This document shows positions 18,056 to 27,018 of a stretch of 64,000 nucleotides of DNA, piece after piece. The stretch's first letter is position 1. Each line of letters opens with the position of its first letter. Source of the stretch: KBS-83 sp051025295 (GTDB lineage: Bacteria; Acidobacteriota; Terriglobia; Terriglobales; Acidobacteriaceae). The DNA lies in NCBI GenBank assembly GCA_051025295.1, contig JBMGJV010000009.1. One strand, written 5' to 3'. The notes under the pieces were generated by a model, which searched no databases, was not told the DNA's origin, and saw nothing but the letters and a program-made list of their open reading frames with translations. The position numbers and the translations under genes are program-made.

Positions 18056-18907
18056 ATGCACGCACCGCACCCGCTCCAGGCAGAGATCGAGCGCCACTTC
18101 GCCGCCAGCGCTGACGCCATCAGCGACATGGCCGCGCACCAATCCTTCCACGAACTGCGTGATGCCCTGAACAACGGAACTATCCGCGCTGCGGAGCCCG
18201 ACGCCGGCTCGGCCCTGGGCTGGACCGTGAACGCCTGGGTGAAGCGCGGCATCCTGCTCGGCTTTCGCCTTGGCCAGCTCGCCAGCTTCGGCAATCACGA
18301 CCTCTCGTTCGTGGACAAGGGCACCTTCCCCGCGCGCACCTTTACGCCGGAGCAGGGCATCCGCGTCGTCGTTGGGGGCTCATCCGTGCGGGAAGGCGCC
18401 TATCTGGCCCGCGGCGTCATCTGCATGCCACCCATGTACGTCAACGTGGGAGCCTACGTGGACGAGGGCACGCTGGTCGATTCGCACGCCTTGGTGGGCA
18501 GTTGCGCCCAGATCGGCAAGCGCGTGCACCTGAGCGCGGCAGCACAGATCGGCGGCGTGCTCGAGCCAGTCAACGCTAACCCGGTCATCATCGAAGACGA
18601 TGTCCTCGTGGGGGGCAACTGCGGGGTGTACGAGGGCACGGTCGTGAAACGGCGGGCCGTGCTGGCGCCCGGGACCATCCTGACCAGGGGCACGCCGGTG
18701 TATGACATCGTGAACGGCACCATGCACAAGGCAGAACAGGGCGCCCCGCTGGTGATCCCTGAGGCTGCCGTGGTCGTGCCCGGCTCGCGTGCGATCACGC
18801 GCGGACGGGCCCAGGAATGGGGTCTCAGCCTCTATGCGCCGGTCATCGTGAAGTACCGCGATGAGAAGACCGACCTGAGCGCGACCCTCGAAGACCTGCT
18901 GCGCTGA
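18056..18907 (+). CDS. dapD: 2,3,4,5-tetrahydropyridine-2,6-dicarboxylate N-succinyltransferase
   Basis: 283-residue acyltransferase of the succinylase DAP branch. The C-terminal half is a left-handed beta-helix of hexapeptide repeats ('GVICMPPMYVNVGAYVDEGT', 'LVDSHALVGSCAQIGKRVHL'). The N-terminal helical domain includes 'LGWTVNAWVKRGILLGFR'. The start at 18056 is preceded by GAGAG and by a TACACT hexamer (18042-18047, 8 bases before ATG). With dapA and dapB it shows that the succinyl route is used; dapC/argD-type aminotransferase, dapE, dapF and lysA must lie elsewhere. Confidence 0.94.
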   Translation: MHAPHPLQAEIERHFAASADAISDMAAHQSFHELRDALNNGTIRAAEPDAGSALGWTVNAWVKRGILLGFRLGQLASFGNHDLSFVDKGTFPARTFTPEQGIRVVVGGSSVREGAYLARGVICMPPMYVNVGAYVDEGTLVDSHALVGSCAQIGKRVHLSAAAQIGGVLEPVNANPVIIEDDVLVGGNCGVYEGTVVKRRAVLAPGTILTRGTPVYDIVNGTMHKAEQGAPLVIPEAAVVVPGSRAITRGRAQEWGLSLYAPVIVKYRDEKTDLSATLEDLLR

Positions 18908-18990
18908 TCTGCATCCAACGAAGGCGACTCGCGGCCTTCCGCACCAAGTTCCTTTGTCTGCGGTGCCGTACCTGCTAGCATTTTCTATTC

Positions 18991-20652
18991 ATGTCTAAAG
19001 GCAAGCTGCAAATTATCCCTATCGGCGGACTCGGCGAGTTCGGTATGAACTGCATGGCCATCCGCTACGACGAAGACATCTTCGTCATCGATGCCGGCCT
19101 AATGTTTCCGGAGAGCGATCTGCTCGGCGTCGACATCGTGGTGCCCGATATCACCTACCTGGTCGAGAACCGCGCCCGCGTCCGCGGCATCGTGCTGACG
19201 CATGGGCACGAGGATCACATCGGCGGACTGCCCTGGCTGCTGCGCGAACTGCGCGTCCCGGTCTACGCCACCGAGTTCACGCTCGCTTACGTCGAGGGCA
19301 AGCTCGAAGAGCACAAGCTGCTCGACGATGCGGAGTTGATCGAGATCGAGCCGCGGCGCAAGTTCCAGCTCGGGCCCTTCACGATCGAGCCGCTGCGCGT
19401 CACTCACAGCCTTGTCGATTGCGTGGCTCTTGCGATCGAGACGCCGGTTGGCGTCATCGTCCACACCGGCGACTTCAAAGTGGATCTCTCGCCGCCGGAT
19501 GGTGAAGCGTTCGACCTGGCCAGCTTTGCCGAGTACGGCAAGCGCGGCGTGCTGGCGTTGCTGCAGGACTCGACCAACGTCGATCGTGCCGGCTACACGC
19601 CCAGCGAGTGGGCCGTCCGGCCCCGGCTCGAAGAGATCTTCTCGCGCACGCAGCGGCGGTTGTTCTTCTCCTGCTTCTCGTCGTCCATCTACCGCATGCG
19701 CATCGCGCTTGAGCTGGCGCAGAAGCATGGGCGCAAGGTCGCGATCGTGGGCCGCTCGATGCTCGAGTCGTCCGAGATCGCGCAGGACCTCGGCTATATC
19801 GACATTCCGCAGAGCCTGATCATCCACCCGGGCCAGATCAAGGACCTCGCGCCTGAAGAGGTTTGCGTCCTGATCAGCGGTACGCAGGGCGAGCCGATGT
19901 CGGCGCTCTCACGCGCAGCCGTGGACAGTCACAAGCACGCCAAGATCGAGCGCGGAGACACGGTCCTGCTCAGCTCGCGCGTCATTCCCGGCAACGAGAA
20001 GAGCATCTACCGCGTCATCGATCACCTCTGCCGCCGCGAGGCCAACGTGATCTATGACGATGGCCAGTCCGGCCTGATCCACGTCAGCGGCCACGGCAGT
20101 CAGGAAGAGCTGCGGCTGATGATCAATCTCATCCGGCCCAAGTTCTTTATCCCGGTGCACGGCGACTTCCGACACTTGCAGCGGCATGCGCGGCTCGCGA
20201 TGGATCTCGGTATCTCCGACAACGCCTACCTGCTCGAAGACGGTGACGTGCTCGAACTGGACCGCAACACCGCCGTGAAGAACGGGAAGGTGCACGCGGG
20301 CCGCGTGCTGCTAGACTCCGGCGCCTCCGGCAATGTGGTCGAGGACATCGTCATCCGCGATCGCCGGCACCTTAGCGAGGACGGCCTGGTGATCGCGATC
20401 ATCACGATCAACAAGCTGACTGGCCGTGTCGAGGGTGTCCCCGAGTTCGTGACGCGCGGCTTCGTCGCCGGGCGCGTGGAACTGGGCGAGCAGGCCAAGG
20501 CCATAGTCGGCAAGACACTCGAGGAATCGAGCGCCGAAGAGCGTGCCGATCAGGTGCTGATCAAGGAGAAGATCCGGGTCGACCTGAAGCGATACATCCA
20601 GAAGCAGAGCTCGGGCCGGCCGTTCATCATGCCGGTCGTTCTCGAGATCTGA
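18991..20652 (+). CDS. rnj: Ribonuclease J
   Basis: 553-residue metallo-beta-lactamase/beta-CASP ribonuclease with 5' exonuclease and endonuclease activity in mRNA decay and rRNA maturation. The zinc-binding HGHEDHIGGLPWLL motif lies near residue 72, followed by 'HTGDFKVDLSP' and the beta-CASP block 'FFSCFSSSIYRMRIALELA' (near residue 225) and 'SGTQGEPMSALSRAA'. The C-terminal domain closes with 'RPFIMPVVLEI'. Length is normal for RNase J. A TAGCAT hexamer at 18976-18981 is 9 bases before ATG with TTTGTC 17 bases further upstream, suggesting a very short leader. Confidence 0.95.
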   Translation: MSKGKLQIIPIGGLGEFGMNCMAIRYDEDIFVIDAGLMFPESDLLGVDIVVPDITYLVENRARVRGIVLTHGHEDHIGGLPWLLRELRVPVYATEFTLAYVEGKLEEHKLLDDAELIEIEPRRKFQLGPFTIEPLRVTHSLVDCVALAIETPVGVIVHTGDFKVDLSPPDGEAFDLASFAEYGKRGVLALLQDSTNVDRAGYTPSEWAVRPRLEEIFSRTQRRLFFSCFSSSIYRMRIALELAQKHGRKVAIVGRSMLESSEIAQDLGYIDIPQSLIIHPGQIKDLAPEEVCVLISGTQGEPMSALSRAAVDSHKHAKIERGDTVLLSSRVIPGNEKSIYRVIDHLCRREANVIYDDGQSGLIHVSGHGSQEELRLMINLIRPKFFIPVHGDFRHLQRHARLAMDLGISDNAYLLEDGDVLELDRNTAVKNGKVHAGRVLLDSGASGNVVEDIVIRDRRHLSEDGLVIAIITINKLTGRVEGVPEFVTRGFVAGRVELGEQAKAIVGKTLEESSAEERADQVLIKEKIRVDLKRYIQKQSSGRPFIMPVVLEI

Positions 20653-20667
20653 TCGGAAAAGCACGGT

Positions 20668-21669
20668 ATGCCGGACACGAGCGCCCTCGCTGCTGAGTTC
20701 GTCAGCCCGGCAGAGTTTCGCCAGGCGCGCGAGCGCCTGGGCGGGGCCGTGCTGCACACCCCGCTGGTCCGTCTCGCAAGTGTCACCGATACTGTGGCCT
20801 ATCTGAAGGCCGAAAGCCTGCAGCCGATCGGCAGCTTCAAGCTGCGCGGCGCGATGAACGCCGTCGCATCCCTCTCGGAAGCAGATCGAAGCCGCGGTGT
20901 CATCACCTACTCGAGCGGCAACCACGCCCAGGGCGTCGCCTATGCGGCGCGCGCATTCGGTATCCCAGCCGTCATCGTGATGCCGTCGAATGCGCCGGAG
21001 ATCAAGCGTCGGGCCACTGCTGCTCTGGGCGCGGAGATCGTCACGGTCGGCCCGGCCAGCAGCGAACGCCGGCTGCGCGCAGAGGCGCTGGCCGCCCAGC
21101 ATGGCTACACCATCATCCCGCCCTATGACGACCCGGCCATCATCGCCGGCCAGGGCACGTGCGGGCTTGAGATCCTCGAAGATTGCCCAGACGTTGACCT
21201 GGTGCTCGCGCCCGTTGGCGGCGGCGGCCTGCTGAGCGGCGTAGCCGCAGCCATTCGTCAGCAACGGCCGGAGTGCCGCGTCATCGGCGTCGAGCCCGAA
21301 CTGGCTAGCGATGCGGCCGAGAGCCTGCAGCGTGGCCAGATCGTGCAGTTCACCGCCGAGCAGACCAGCCGCACACTCGCGGACGGACTGCGCACGCAGA
21401 GCGTCGGCGAACGCAACTATCGTCACCTCCGCGAGTACGTGGACGCGATCGTTACGGTCACGGAGCGGGAAATCGAAGCTGCGATGCGCCGCATCGCCTT
21501 CGATGCGCGCCTGATTGCCGAGCCAAGCGGCGCTGTCGCACCAGCCGCGCTCTTCTATCGTCGAGACCGCCTGCCCGCACATCGGACCGCGGTCGCCATC
21601 GTCAGCGGTGGCAATGCAGAACCGGCGACGCTCCTGCGCGTGCTCTGCGCAAGTCGTGCCAACGACTGA
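20668..21669 (+). CDS. Threonine/serine dehydratase, catabolic-type (no ACT domain)
   Basis: 333-residue PLP fold-type II enzyme that deaminates threonine (or serine) to 2-oxobutanoate (or pyruvate). The PLP lysine is in 'PIGSFKLRGAMNAV', followed by 'YSSGNHAQGVAYAARAFG' and the glycine-rich phosphate loop 'PVGGGGLLSGVAAAI'. The C-terminal ACT-like regulatory domain of biosynthetic IlvA is missing, so isoleucine feedback is not expected. It could supply 2-oxobutanoate to the ilv genes at 42-47 kb; serine racemase is an alternative. It begins 15 bases after rnj. Confidence 0.88.
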   Translation: MPDTSALAAEFVSPAEFRQARERLGGAVLHTPLVRLASVTDTVAYLKAESLQPIGSFKLRGAMNAVASLSEADRSRGVITYSSGNHAQGVAYAARAFGIPAVIVMPSNAPEIKRRATAALGAEIVTVGPASSERRLRAEALAAQHGYTIIPPYDDPAIIAGQGTCGLEILEDCPDVDLVLAPVGGGGLLSGVAAAIRQQRPECRVIGVEPELASDAAESLQRGQIVQFTAEQTSRTLADGLRTQSVGERNYRHLREYVDAIVTVTEREIEAAMRRIAFDARLIAEPSGAVAPAALFYRRDRLPAHRTAVAIVSGGNAEPATLLRVLCASRAND

Positions 21670-21755
21670 CCCCGAGCGGCGCTCTATTCACCGTCTTCTT
21701 ACGATGTGCCGCTGCGGGCTAGGCATCTCCCTAACTGAAGCAGGAGGGGATTCGC

Positions 21756-23141
21756 ATGGGGATGGCTACACACGACTTCACCGAGCTGGACAACGCTAAG
21801 GTCTCGAAGCAGCACTGGAAGATCATGTTCATCTCCGGCATGGGCTTCTTCACCGACGCCTATGACCTGTTCATCATCGGCGTCGTCATGTCGCTGCTGA
21901 AGCCGATGTGGCATGTCGGCAAACTCGAGGAGAGTCTGGTCGAGTCCACCGCGCTGCTGGCCTCGGCGATCGGTGCACTGCTGTTCGGCCGTGTCGCGGA
22001 CATGCTCGGCCGCAAACGCATCTACGGCGTCGAGGTGCTGGTGCTCGCCGCCGGAGCGATTGGCTGCGCCTTCTCGCCGAACATATGGTGGCTGATCGGC
22101 CTTCGCTTCATTCTCGGCATCGGGATCGGTGGCGACTACCCTGTATCCGCCACCATCATGAGCGAGTACGCGGGCAAGTCCTCGCGCGGCATGCTGGTCA
22201 CCCTCGTCTTCGCGATGCAGGCGGCGGGCCTCATCCTGGGACCGCTCTTCGCATCGGCCCTGCTGCTGACGCCGCTCTCGCATGACCTGATCTGGCGCAT
22301 CCTGGTCGCCTTCGGCGCGGTCCCCGCGCTGGCCGTCTACTGGCAGCGACGGCACCTGAAGGAGACGCCCCGCTTCCTCGCTGCGGCAGCGATGGAAGAG
22401 GACGAGCAGGGCCGGCTCTCGAACGCGAAGCATTACGACAGCGCGCAGCACTCGGTCTCCTTCTGGGATGGATTCCACCGCCTTGCGGAAGACGATCGCC
22501 TCGTGCGCCGCCTGATTGGCGCAAGCGCGGCCTGGTTTCTGATGGACGCCGCGTACTACGGCAACACCGTCTCGAGCCCGCTCGTGCTGTCGGCGCTCAA
22601 CAGCGATCACACACTGTTGCAGAAGACACTCACACAACTCGTCATCTTCACGGTATTCGCAGCGCCCGGGTATGCCCTGTCCGCCTTGTTCATGGACCGG
22701 CTGGGGCGCAAGAAGATCCAGGTGCTCGGATTCGTCATGATGGCCGTGGCGTTCGCCGTGCTCGCACTGGTGCCCAACCTGGAGAAGATGGCGACTCCGT
22801 TCCTGATCATCTACGGCTTCAGCTATTTCTTCACCGAGTTCGGTCCCAACGCGACTACCTTCGTTTATCCATCGGAGATCTTTCCCGTGCGCGTGCGGAC
22901 CACCGGCCACGGCATCGCAGCGGCCATGGGCAAGCTGGGCGGCTTCCTCGGGGTGTTCGTGTTCCCCTACCTGCTGCACTGGAAGGGGCTGCTGGGGGCA
23001 GAGTCGGCTGCGGCCATCGCCAGCATCCTCGGCGCCCTGGTCACCATCGCGTTGCTGCCGGAGACGAAGGGCAAGAGCCTGGAGGCGATTGAGGCGGAGC
23101 CGCGTGAGGTGCGCAAGCGGGAGCATCGGCGCGCTGCCTGA
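21756..23141 (+). CDS. MFS transporter, phosphate:H+ symporter-like (sugar porter fold)
   Basis: 461-residue 12-helix major facilitator. The first loop motifs are 'GMGFFTDAYDLFIIGVVMSL' and 'LFGRVADMLGRKRIYGVEVL'; later come 'GIGIGGDYPVSATIMSEYAG' and 'FSYFFTEFGPNATTFVYPSE'. The FTDAYDLF and GGDYPLS-type motifs are those of the phosphate:H+ symporter family (TC 2.A.1.9), so inorganic phosphate or an organic anion is the likely substrate. The C-terminus is 'ETKGKSLEAIE', as in sugar-porter relatives. AGGAGGGGA stands upstream of ATG 21756. No pho regulator is adjacent. Confidence 0.85.
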   Translation: MGMATHDFTELDNAKVSKQHWKIMFISGMGFFTDAYDLFIIGVVMSLLKPMWHVGKLEESLVESTALLASAIGALLFGRVADMLGRKRIYGVEVLVLAAGAIGCAFSPNIWWLIGLRFILGIGIGGDYPVSATIMSEYAGKSSRGMLVTLVFAMQAAGLILGPLFASALLLTPLSHDLIWRILVAFGAVPALAVYWQRRHLKETPRFLAAAAMEEDEQGRLSNAKHYDSAQHSVSFWDGFHRLAEDDRLVRRLIGASAAWFLMDAAYYGNTVSSPLVLSALNSDHTLLQKTLTQLVIFTVFAAPGYALSALFMDRLGRKKIQVLGFVMMAVAFAVLALVPNLEKMATPFLIIYGFSYFFTEFGPNATTFVYPSEIFPVRVRTTGHGIAAAMGKLGGFLGVFVFPYLLHWKGLLGAESAAAIASILGALVTIALLPETKGKSLEAIEAEPREVRKREHRRAA

Positions 23142-23179
23142 CCCGGCACACTACCCGGCACCGGCGGTATCCTGAAGGC

Positions 23180-24169
23180 GTGAAGCCGCACACTGCTCTC
23201 TGCCTGCTCCTGCTCGCTCCCGGCGCGCTCCCGCTCCGCGCTGCGGATCAGAAGCCCACCGGCCCCGTCGCAACCGTTCTGCGCAGTACGCCGGTGTTTG
23301 TCGAGGCCGACACCAAATCGCAGCGTCTCGACTACCTGATGCCCGGGCGCGAGATGGTGATCGTCGGCCGCAGCGGCCCCTGGCTGCGCGTCTTCGCCAA
23401 TACGGACGTGATGCAAAACCGGAATGAAGACGCGCCCGTGTTTGGCGATCAGGCAGCGACCCCGCCCCTCTCCGGCTGGATCGAGGGCAAGGGCGTGGTC
23501 TCGACCGATACGCCGAATGCCGAAGCAGTCCTGTTCGGCGCAGCGGCGGCTGAGGAAGCCAAGGCGACCGATGCGCGCAACAGCCGGGACGCTGCGCAGG
23601 CAGCGCGTCTGCTTTACGCGCGGGATGCGCAACTGTTCCCGCAGGGTCCGCATGCGGGCGAAGCCGCGTGGCGTGCAGCCGACATCCGCTGGCAGCTCGA
23701 AAAGGCCGACGTCTACTCCCGCCCGTCGGCGCACGAGAAGGAAGCCTACCTGCGGCAGCAGATCGACGACGGCGAGATGAAGAAGCTGATCAAGCGCTTC
23801 CCCGGCTCGAAGTGGGCGGACCTTGCCGCGTACGAGATGCTGGACAACAAGGTATGTGGCGATTGGCAGGGCTCGACCAGGTGTCCTGAGAAAGAAGCAG
23901 AGCTCTACCAGAAGTACGCCGACGAGCACGCGAACTCGCCCAAGGCGCCGCTCGCGCTCTATGAGACCGTGTACCGCCTCGCGGCGGCCGGCGATATCTA
24001 CGCAGCCGACGGCAACGACAAAAAGGCCAGCGAATCACGCGATCACGCGAAGTCAGTCGCCGCACACATGGCACAGAAGTACCCGGAAAGCGACTACACA
24101 GCCCGTACAGCTACTCTGGTATACCTGATGGAGCAGTCCATTTCCATCTATGGTGCGGAACGCACATAA
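23180..24169 (+). CDS. Exported SH3-domain protein with helical repeat region
   Basis: 329-residue secreted or periplasmic protein starting at GTG 23180. A signal peptide ('ALCLLLLAPGALPLRA') is followed by a bacterial SH3-type domain (about residues 30-110: 'FVEADTKSQRLDYLMPGREM ... WLRVFANTD ... GWIEGKGVV'). The remaining 200 residues are predicted helical and resemble TPR-like outer-membrane assembly or scaffold proteins ('KKLIKRFPGSKWADLAAYEM', 'YADEHANSPKAPLALYETV'), with two conserved-looking Cys (CGDWQGSTRC). Function is not assigned. A TATCCT hexamer at 23168-23173 lies 6 bases before GTG, a leaderless arrangement. Confidence 0.75.
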   Translation: MKPHTALCLLLLAPGALPLRAADQKPTGPVATVLRSTPVFVEADTKSQRLDYLMPGREMVIVGRSGPWLRVFANTDVMQNRNEDAPVFGDQAATPPLSGWIEGKGVVSTDTPNAEAVLFGAAAAEEAKATDARNSRDAAQAARLLYARDAQLFPQGPHAGEAAWRAADIRWQLEKADVYSRPSAHEKEAYLRQQIDDGEMKKLIKRFPGSKWADLAAYEMLDNKVCGDWQGSTRCPEKEAELYQKYADEHANSPKAPLALYETVYRLAAAGDIYAADGNDKKASESRDHAKSVAAHMAQKYPESDYTARTATLVYLMEQSISIYGAERT

Positions 24170-24239
24170 GCCACATGCGCTGTGACAGATAGCGCTCGGT
24201 GACACCCGCGGACCCGCACTCAGACCGCAAGGAAACCTG

Positions 24240-25118
24240 GTGAACGACTACATCGTTTCGGTCCTGCTCGGGATCGTCGAGGGGCTGACAGAGTTTCTGC
24301 CGGTCAGCTCAACCGCCCACCTGCGCATCGCCGAGGCTCTGCTGCACATCAACCTCGCCGATCCGTACTGGAAGATGTACACCATCGTGATCCAGCTGGG
24401 CGCCATTCTCGCGCTGATCTTCCTCTTCATCGGCCGCATCCTGGAATTTCTGCGGACCTTCCCGCGCGGGCAGTCGGGCGATCGAACGGCGCTGAATCAT
24501 CCGCTCACGCTGACTGCCGTTGCCTTCCTCTGCACGGCCATCCCGGCCTTCCTGCTCACCAAGCTAATCGGCAAGCACCTCGAGAGCCTGCACCTGATGG
24601 CGACCTCTCTGCTGGTCGGCGGCATCATCATGTGGGTGGTGGACGCGTGGAGCGTACGGCGGCAGCCGACCACGACAGAGGTCGAGCACATGACCCTCGG
24701 CCAGTCGATCTGGATCGGTCTCTGCCAGGTGACATCCGCCGTGTTCCCCGGCACATCGCGTTCGATGTCGACGATCGCCTCGGGCCAGCTCGCCGGCATG
24801 ACTCGCTCGGCAGCCCTCGAGTTCAGCTTCCTGATCTCGATCCCGACCATGGTTGCCGCCACGGCCTACGACCTCTTGCGCACACTCCACCCCAAGCACA
24901 CAGACGTGAGCGAGGCCATCGCTCCGCTGGTGATGACCGGCCACGGCTGGATCGTGCTCGCCATCGGCTTCGTGGTCTCGTTCGTGATCGCACTGCTAGT
25001 TGTGGAGTGGTTCCTCACCTGGGTGCGCCGCCACGGCTTCGTGCTCTTCGCCGTCTACCGCATCGTGCTCGCGCTCTTACTGTTCACCCTCGGCAAACGA
25101 GTGATGGCCGGGGCCTAG
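24240..25118 (+). CDS. uppP: Undecaprenyl-diphosphate phosphatase (BacA/UppP)
   Basis: 292-residue inner-membrane phosphatase recycling undecaprenyl pyrophosphate to the lipid carrier for peptidoglycan and polysaccharide synthesis; associated with bacitracin tolerance. Key motifs are the (E/Q)xxxE-type 'GIVEGLTEFLPVSSTAHLRI' near residue 11 and the PGxSRSxxT motif 'PGTSRSMSTIA' near 172. About eight membrane helices are visible. The start is GTG 24240, preceded by AAGGAAA. The gene ends 34 bases before the convergent radical SAM gene. Confidence 0.95.
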   Translation: MNDYIVSVLLGIVEGLTEFLPVSSTAHLRIAEALLHINLADPYWKMYTIVIQLGAILALIFLFIGRILEFLRTFPRGQSGDRTALNHPLTLTAVAFLCTAIPAFLLTKLIGKHLESLHLMATSLLVGGIIMWVVDAWSVRRQPTTTEVEHMTLGQSIWIGLCQVTSAVFPGTSRSMSTIASGQLAGMTRSAALEFSFLISIPTMVAATAYDLLRTLHPKHTDVSEAIAPLVMTGHGWIVLAIGFVVSFVIALLVVEWFLTWVRRHGFVLFAVYRIVLALLLFTLGKRVMAGA

Positions 25119-25152
25119 AGGCATACATCTGCCGGGCCCCAGCCGTCCTCGC

Positions 25153-26709
25153 CTAGCGCAGAATCTGCAACGGACCGCTGGGTAGAGCGTCTCCGCGCGG
25201 CGCCCACCGTGGCGACGAGAGCTCAGGCATCGGCTTCGCGTGGAACAGCTTGCGCATGTGCCGCGCCGTGAACCGTGCCCACGTCTTTGCCCGCTTGCGG
25301 CGCGCACTGTCCGTCGAGATGCCCGTGCCCGCATACATCTGCCGGTACAGCCGCGACAGCAGCATGAAGGCTACCCGCGCCTTGAGGGTCGGTGTGCAGG
25401 CAGAGCGTTGCCACACCGCCGGCCACGCATAGAACCGATCCCACACCTTCTGCGTGCGCACGCTGATCTCTTCCGCGCTCATCGTGGGGTGCGGCGTGAA
25501 CATCTTTGGTCGCACAGCAGACGGGATCAGCCAGTAGCGTGTGAGCGGAACGCCATCCACATGCGCCGGATTGTCCACCTGCGTCTTTTCCCAGCGGCCG
25601 AAGTCGACCGTTCCCGGGAAGGGTGTCATCATCACGAACTGCGCAAAGGTAATGCCTGCCTTGAGCGCCATCTCGGCAGTGGCGTCGAACGTGTCCGGCC
25701 GGTCGGTGGGCAGCCCGAAGATGAACGAGCCGAGCACATGCACGCCGTGCTCGCGGAAGGTGCGCAACTGCGCAGCCAGCCCCTCGCCGGAGTAGTTCCA
25801 ATCCTTGAAGACGGCCTTCAGCCCCTCGGGCGTAACCGCCTCGACACCCACCAGCGCGCCCTTGATGTTGGCCTTGCGCATGGCGTCCAGGTACTCGCCA
25901 TCCTCGCCCGCCTCCATCGTGATCTGGGTGAAGAAGACCAGGTCCTTGGGCAGCTTTGCGAGCTCTTCCATGAGCTGGAAGCGCTCTTCGCGAATGCGCG
26001 TCAGTTCTTCGACCTTCGCCAGATTGTTCTGCTCCCGCGCCAGCCGCAGGTCGGTCAGGGTCACCGGGTAGAAATTGTCATCGGCAAGCGCGATAAAGCG
26101 GAAGCCGCGCCGGCGCAGGTCCACGATCTCGTCGATCACGCTTTCAAAGCGTCGCTGCCGTGGCTTCTGGCCATCCGTCCGCCATACGCTGCAAAACGAG
26201 CAGTGTTTTGGGCAACCGCGGATCGTCTGGACCGAGGCCCACATGTATTTATCGCGATCGATCAGGTCCCAGCGCGCCGCCAGGAAGTCCTCACCACCGA
26301 TGCGGCCTCCCTCGTACAGCCGCTCCGGCGCACCAGCCATGCAGTCGACGACTGCCCGGCCCCAGGCAATGTCGCCATCGCCGGTGACTACGCTGTGTGC
26401 CTCGCCCTTCTCGAACACCTCTTCGGGAAAGAGCGTGGCGTGAATTCCGCCGTACACCACCCATGCCCCGCGTTCGCGGGCGATGCGACCGACCGCGTAG
26501 CCGCGCAGCGCGTTGCCAGTGTGCACGCTGATGCCGACAATGTCCCCCGGCGCGATCGTCTCCGGGTCGAGTGGTTCAAGCGATTCGTCCACCAGCACCG
26601 GATCGCCGGCAACAGCCGGGGTCGCTGCTGCCAGGACGAAGAGCCAACGCGGCGTAATCACTGCTGTACCGAAAGAGTTGTCGCTGGGGTTTACGAGGTG
26701 AACGCGCAT
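25153..26709 (-). CDS. B12-binding-domain radical SAM protein
   Basis: 518-residue cytosolic radical SAM enzyme of the COG1032 type. Residues about 1-125 form a Rossmann-like B12-binding domain ('MRVHLVNPSDNSFGTAVITP', 'GISVHTGNALRGYA'). The [4Fe-4S] cluster motif is C166-PKH-C170-SF-C173, followed by a TIM-barrel core ('ALADDNFYPV', 'GALVGVEAVTPEGLKAVF', 'LGSFIFGLPTDRPDTFDAT'). The C-terminal 130 residues are basic and amphipathic ('LLSRLYRQMYAGTGISTDSA'), which may mean membrane association. Class members methylate or rearrange unactivated carbons, often of lipids or natural products; the substrate here is unknown. The start at 26709 gives the family N-terminus. Confidence 0.85.
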   Translation of the reverse strand: MRVHLVNPSDNSFGTAVITPRWLFVLAAATPAVAGDPVLVDESLEPLDPETIAPGDIVGISVHTGNALRGYAVGRIARERGAWVVYGGIHATLFPEEVFEKGEAHSVVTGDGDIAWGRAVVDCMAGAPERLYEGGRIGGEDFLAARWDLIDRDKYMWASVQTIRGCPKHCSFCSVWRTDGQKPRQRRFESVIDEIVDLRRRGFRFIALADDNFYPVTLTDLRLAREQNNLAKVEELTRIREERFQLMEELAKLPKDLVFFTQITMEAGEDGEYLDAMRKANIKGALVGVEAVTPEGLKAVFKDWNYSGEGLAAQLRTFREHGVHVLGSFIFGLPTDRPDTFDATAEMALKAGITFAQFVMMTPFPGTVDFGRWEKTQVDNPAHVDGVPLTRYWLIPSAVRPKMFTPHPTMSAEEISVRTQKVWDRFYAWPAVWQRSACTPTLKARVAFMLLSRLYRQMYAGTGISTDSARRKRAKTWARFTARHMRKLFHAKPMPELSSPRWAPRGDALPSGPLQILR

Positions 26710-26821
26710 GTCTGCGGGATTGTCTCCATGCCGTCCTGATGCCGGAGAGACCACAAGTCGTTGCTCCGGGCCCACATATGGGAGGAGCATACGGCCACAT
26801 GAGGTCTCACTCGTGCGCAGC

Positions 26822-26860
26822 GGAACCGGGGGCGCGAACGCGTTCGCGCCCCCCGGTTCC
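26822..26860. repeat. 39-base near-perfect palindrome in a 309-base gap
   Basis: Between the radical SAM gene and the NTF2-like gene (26710-27018, no gene seen) lies an inverted repeat: 19-base arms GGAACCGGGGGCGCGAACG and its complement, meeting directly at 26840/26841 and interrupted only by one extra C at 26854. No T-run follows on either strand, so it is not a standard terminator. A smaller hairpin (GCTCC...CCCACATATGGG...GGAGC) is at 26763-26788. It could be a REP-like element, a strong RNA hairpin at the end of the minus-strand transcript, or a protein-binding site. Confidence 0.6.
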
Positions 26861-27018
26861 TACCAGGTTGATGGCGACCCAGCATCTCACGGCAGCTCTC
26901 TCAGTGCCTGAGGTACTCCCGATTCTGGCCGCGGAGGCGAACCCCCGTGTGCACCTCGCCAAAAGTCTTCGCTGTTTGTTGAAGCGACATCGGCAGTCCA
27001 GCCGCCACTCCATCCGGC

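Noticed and set aside
25240..26739. Plus-strand open frame of 499 codons
   Set aside because: Exact antisense of the radical SAM gene, whose motifs are unambiguous.
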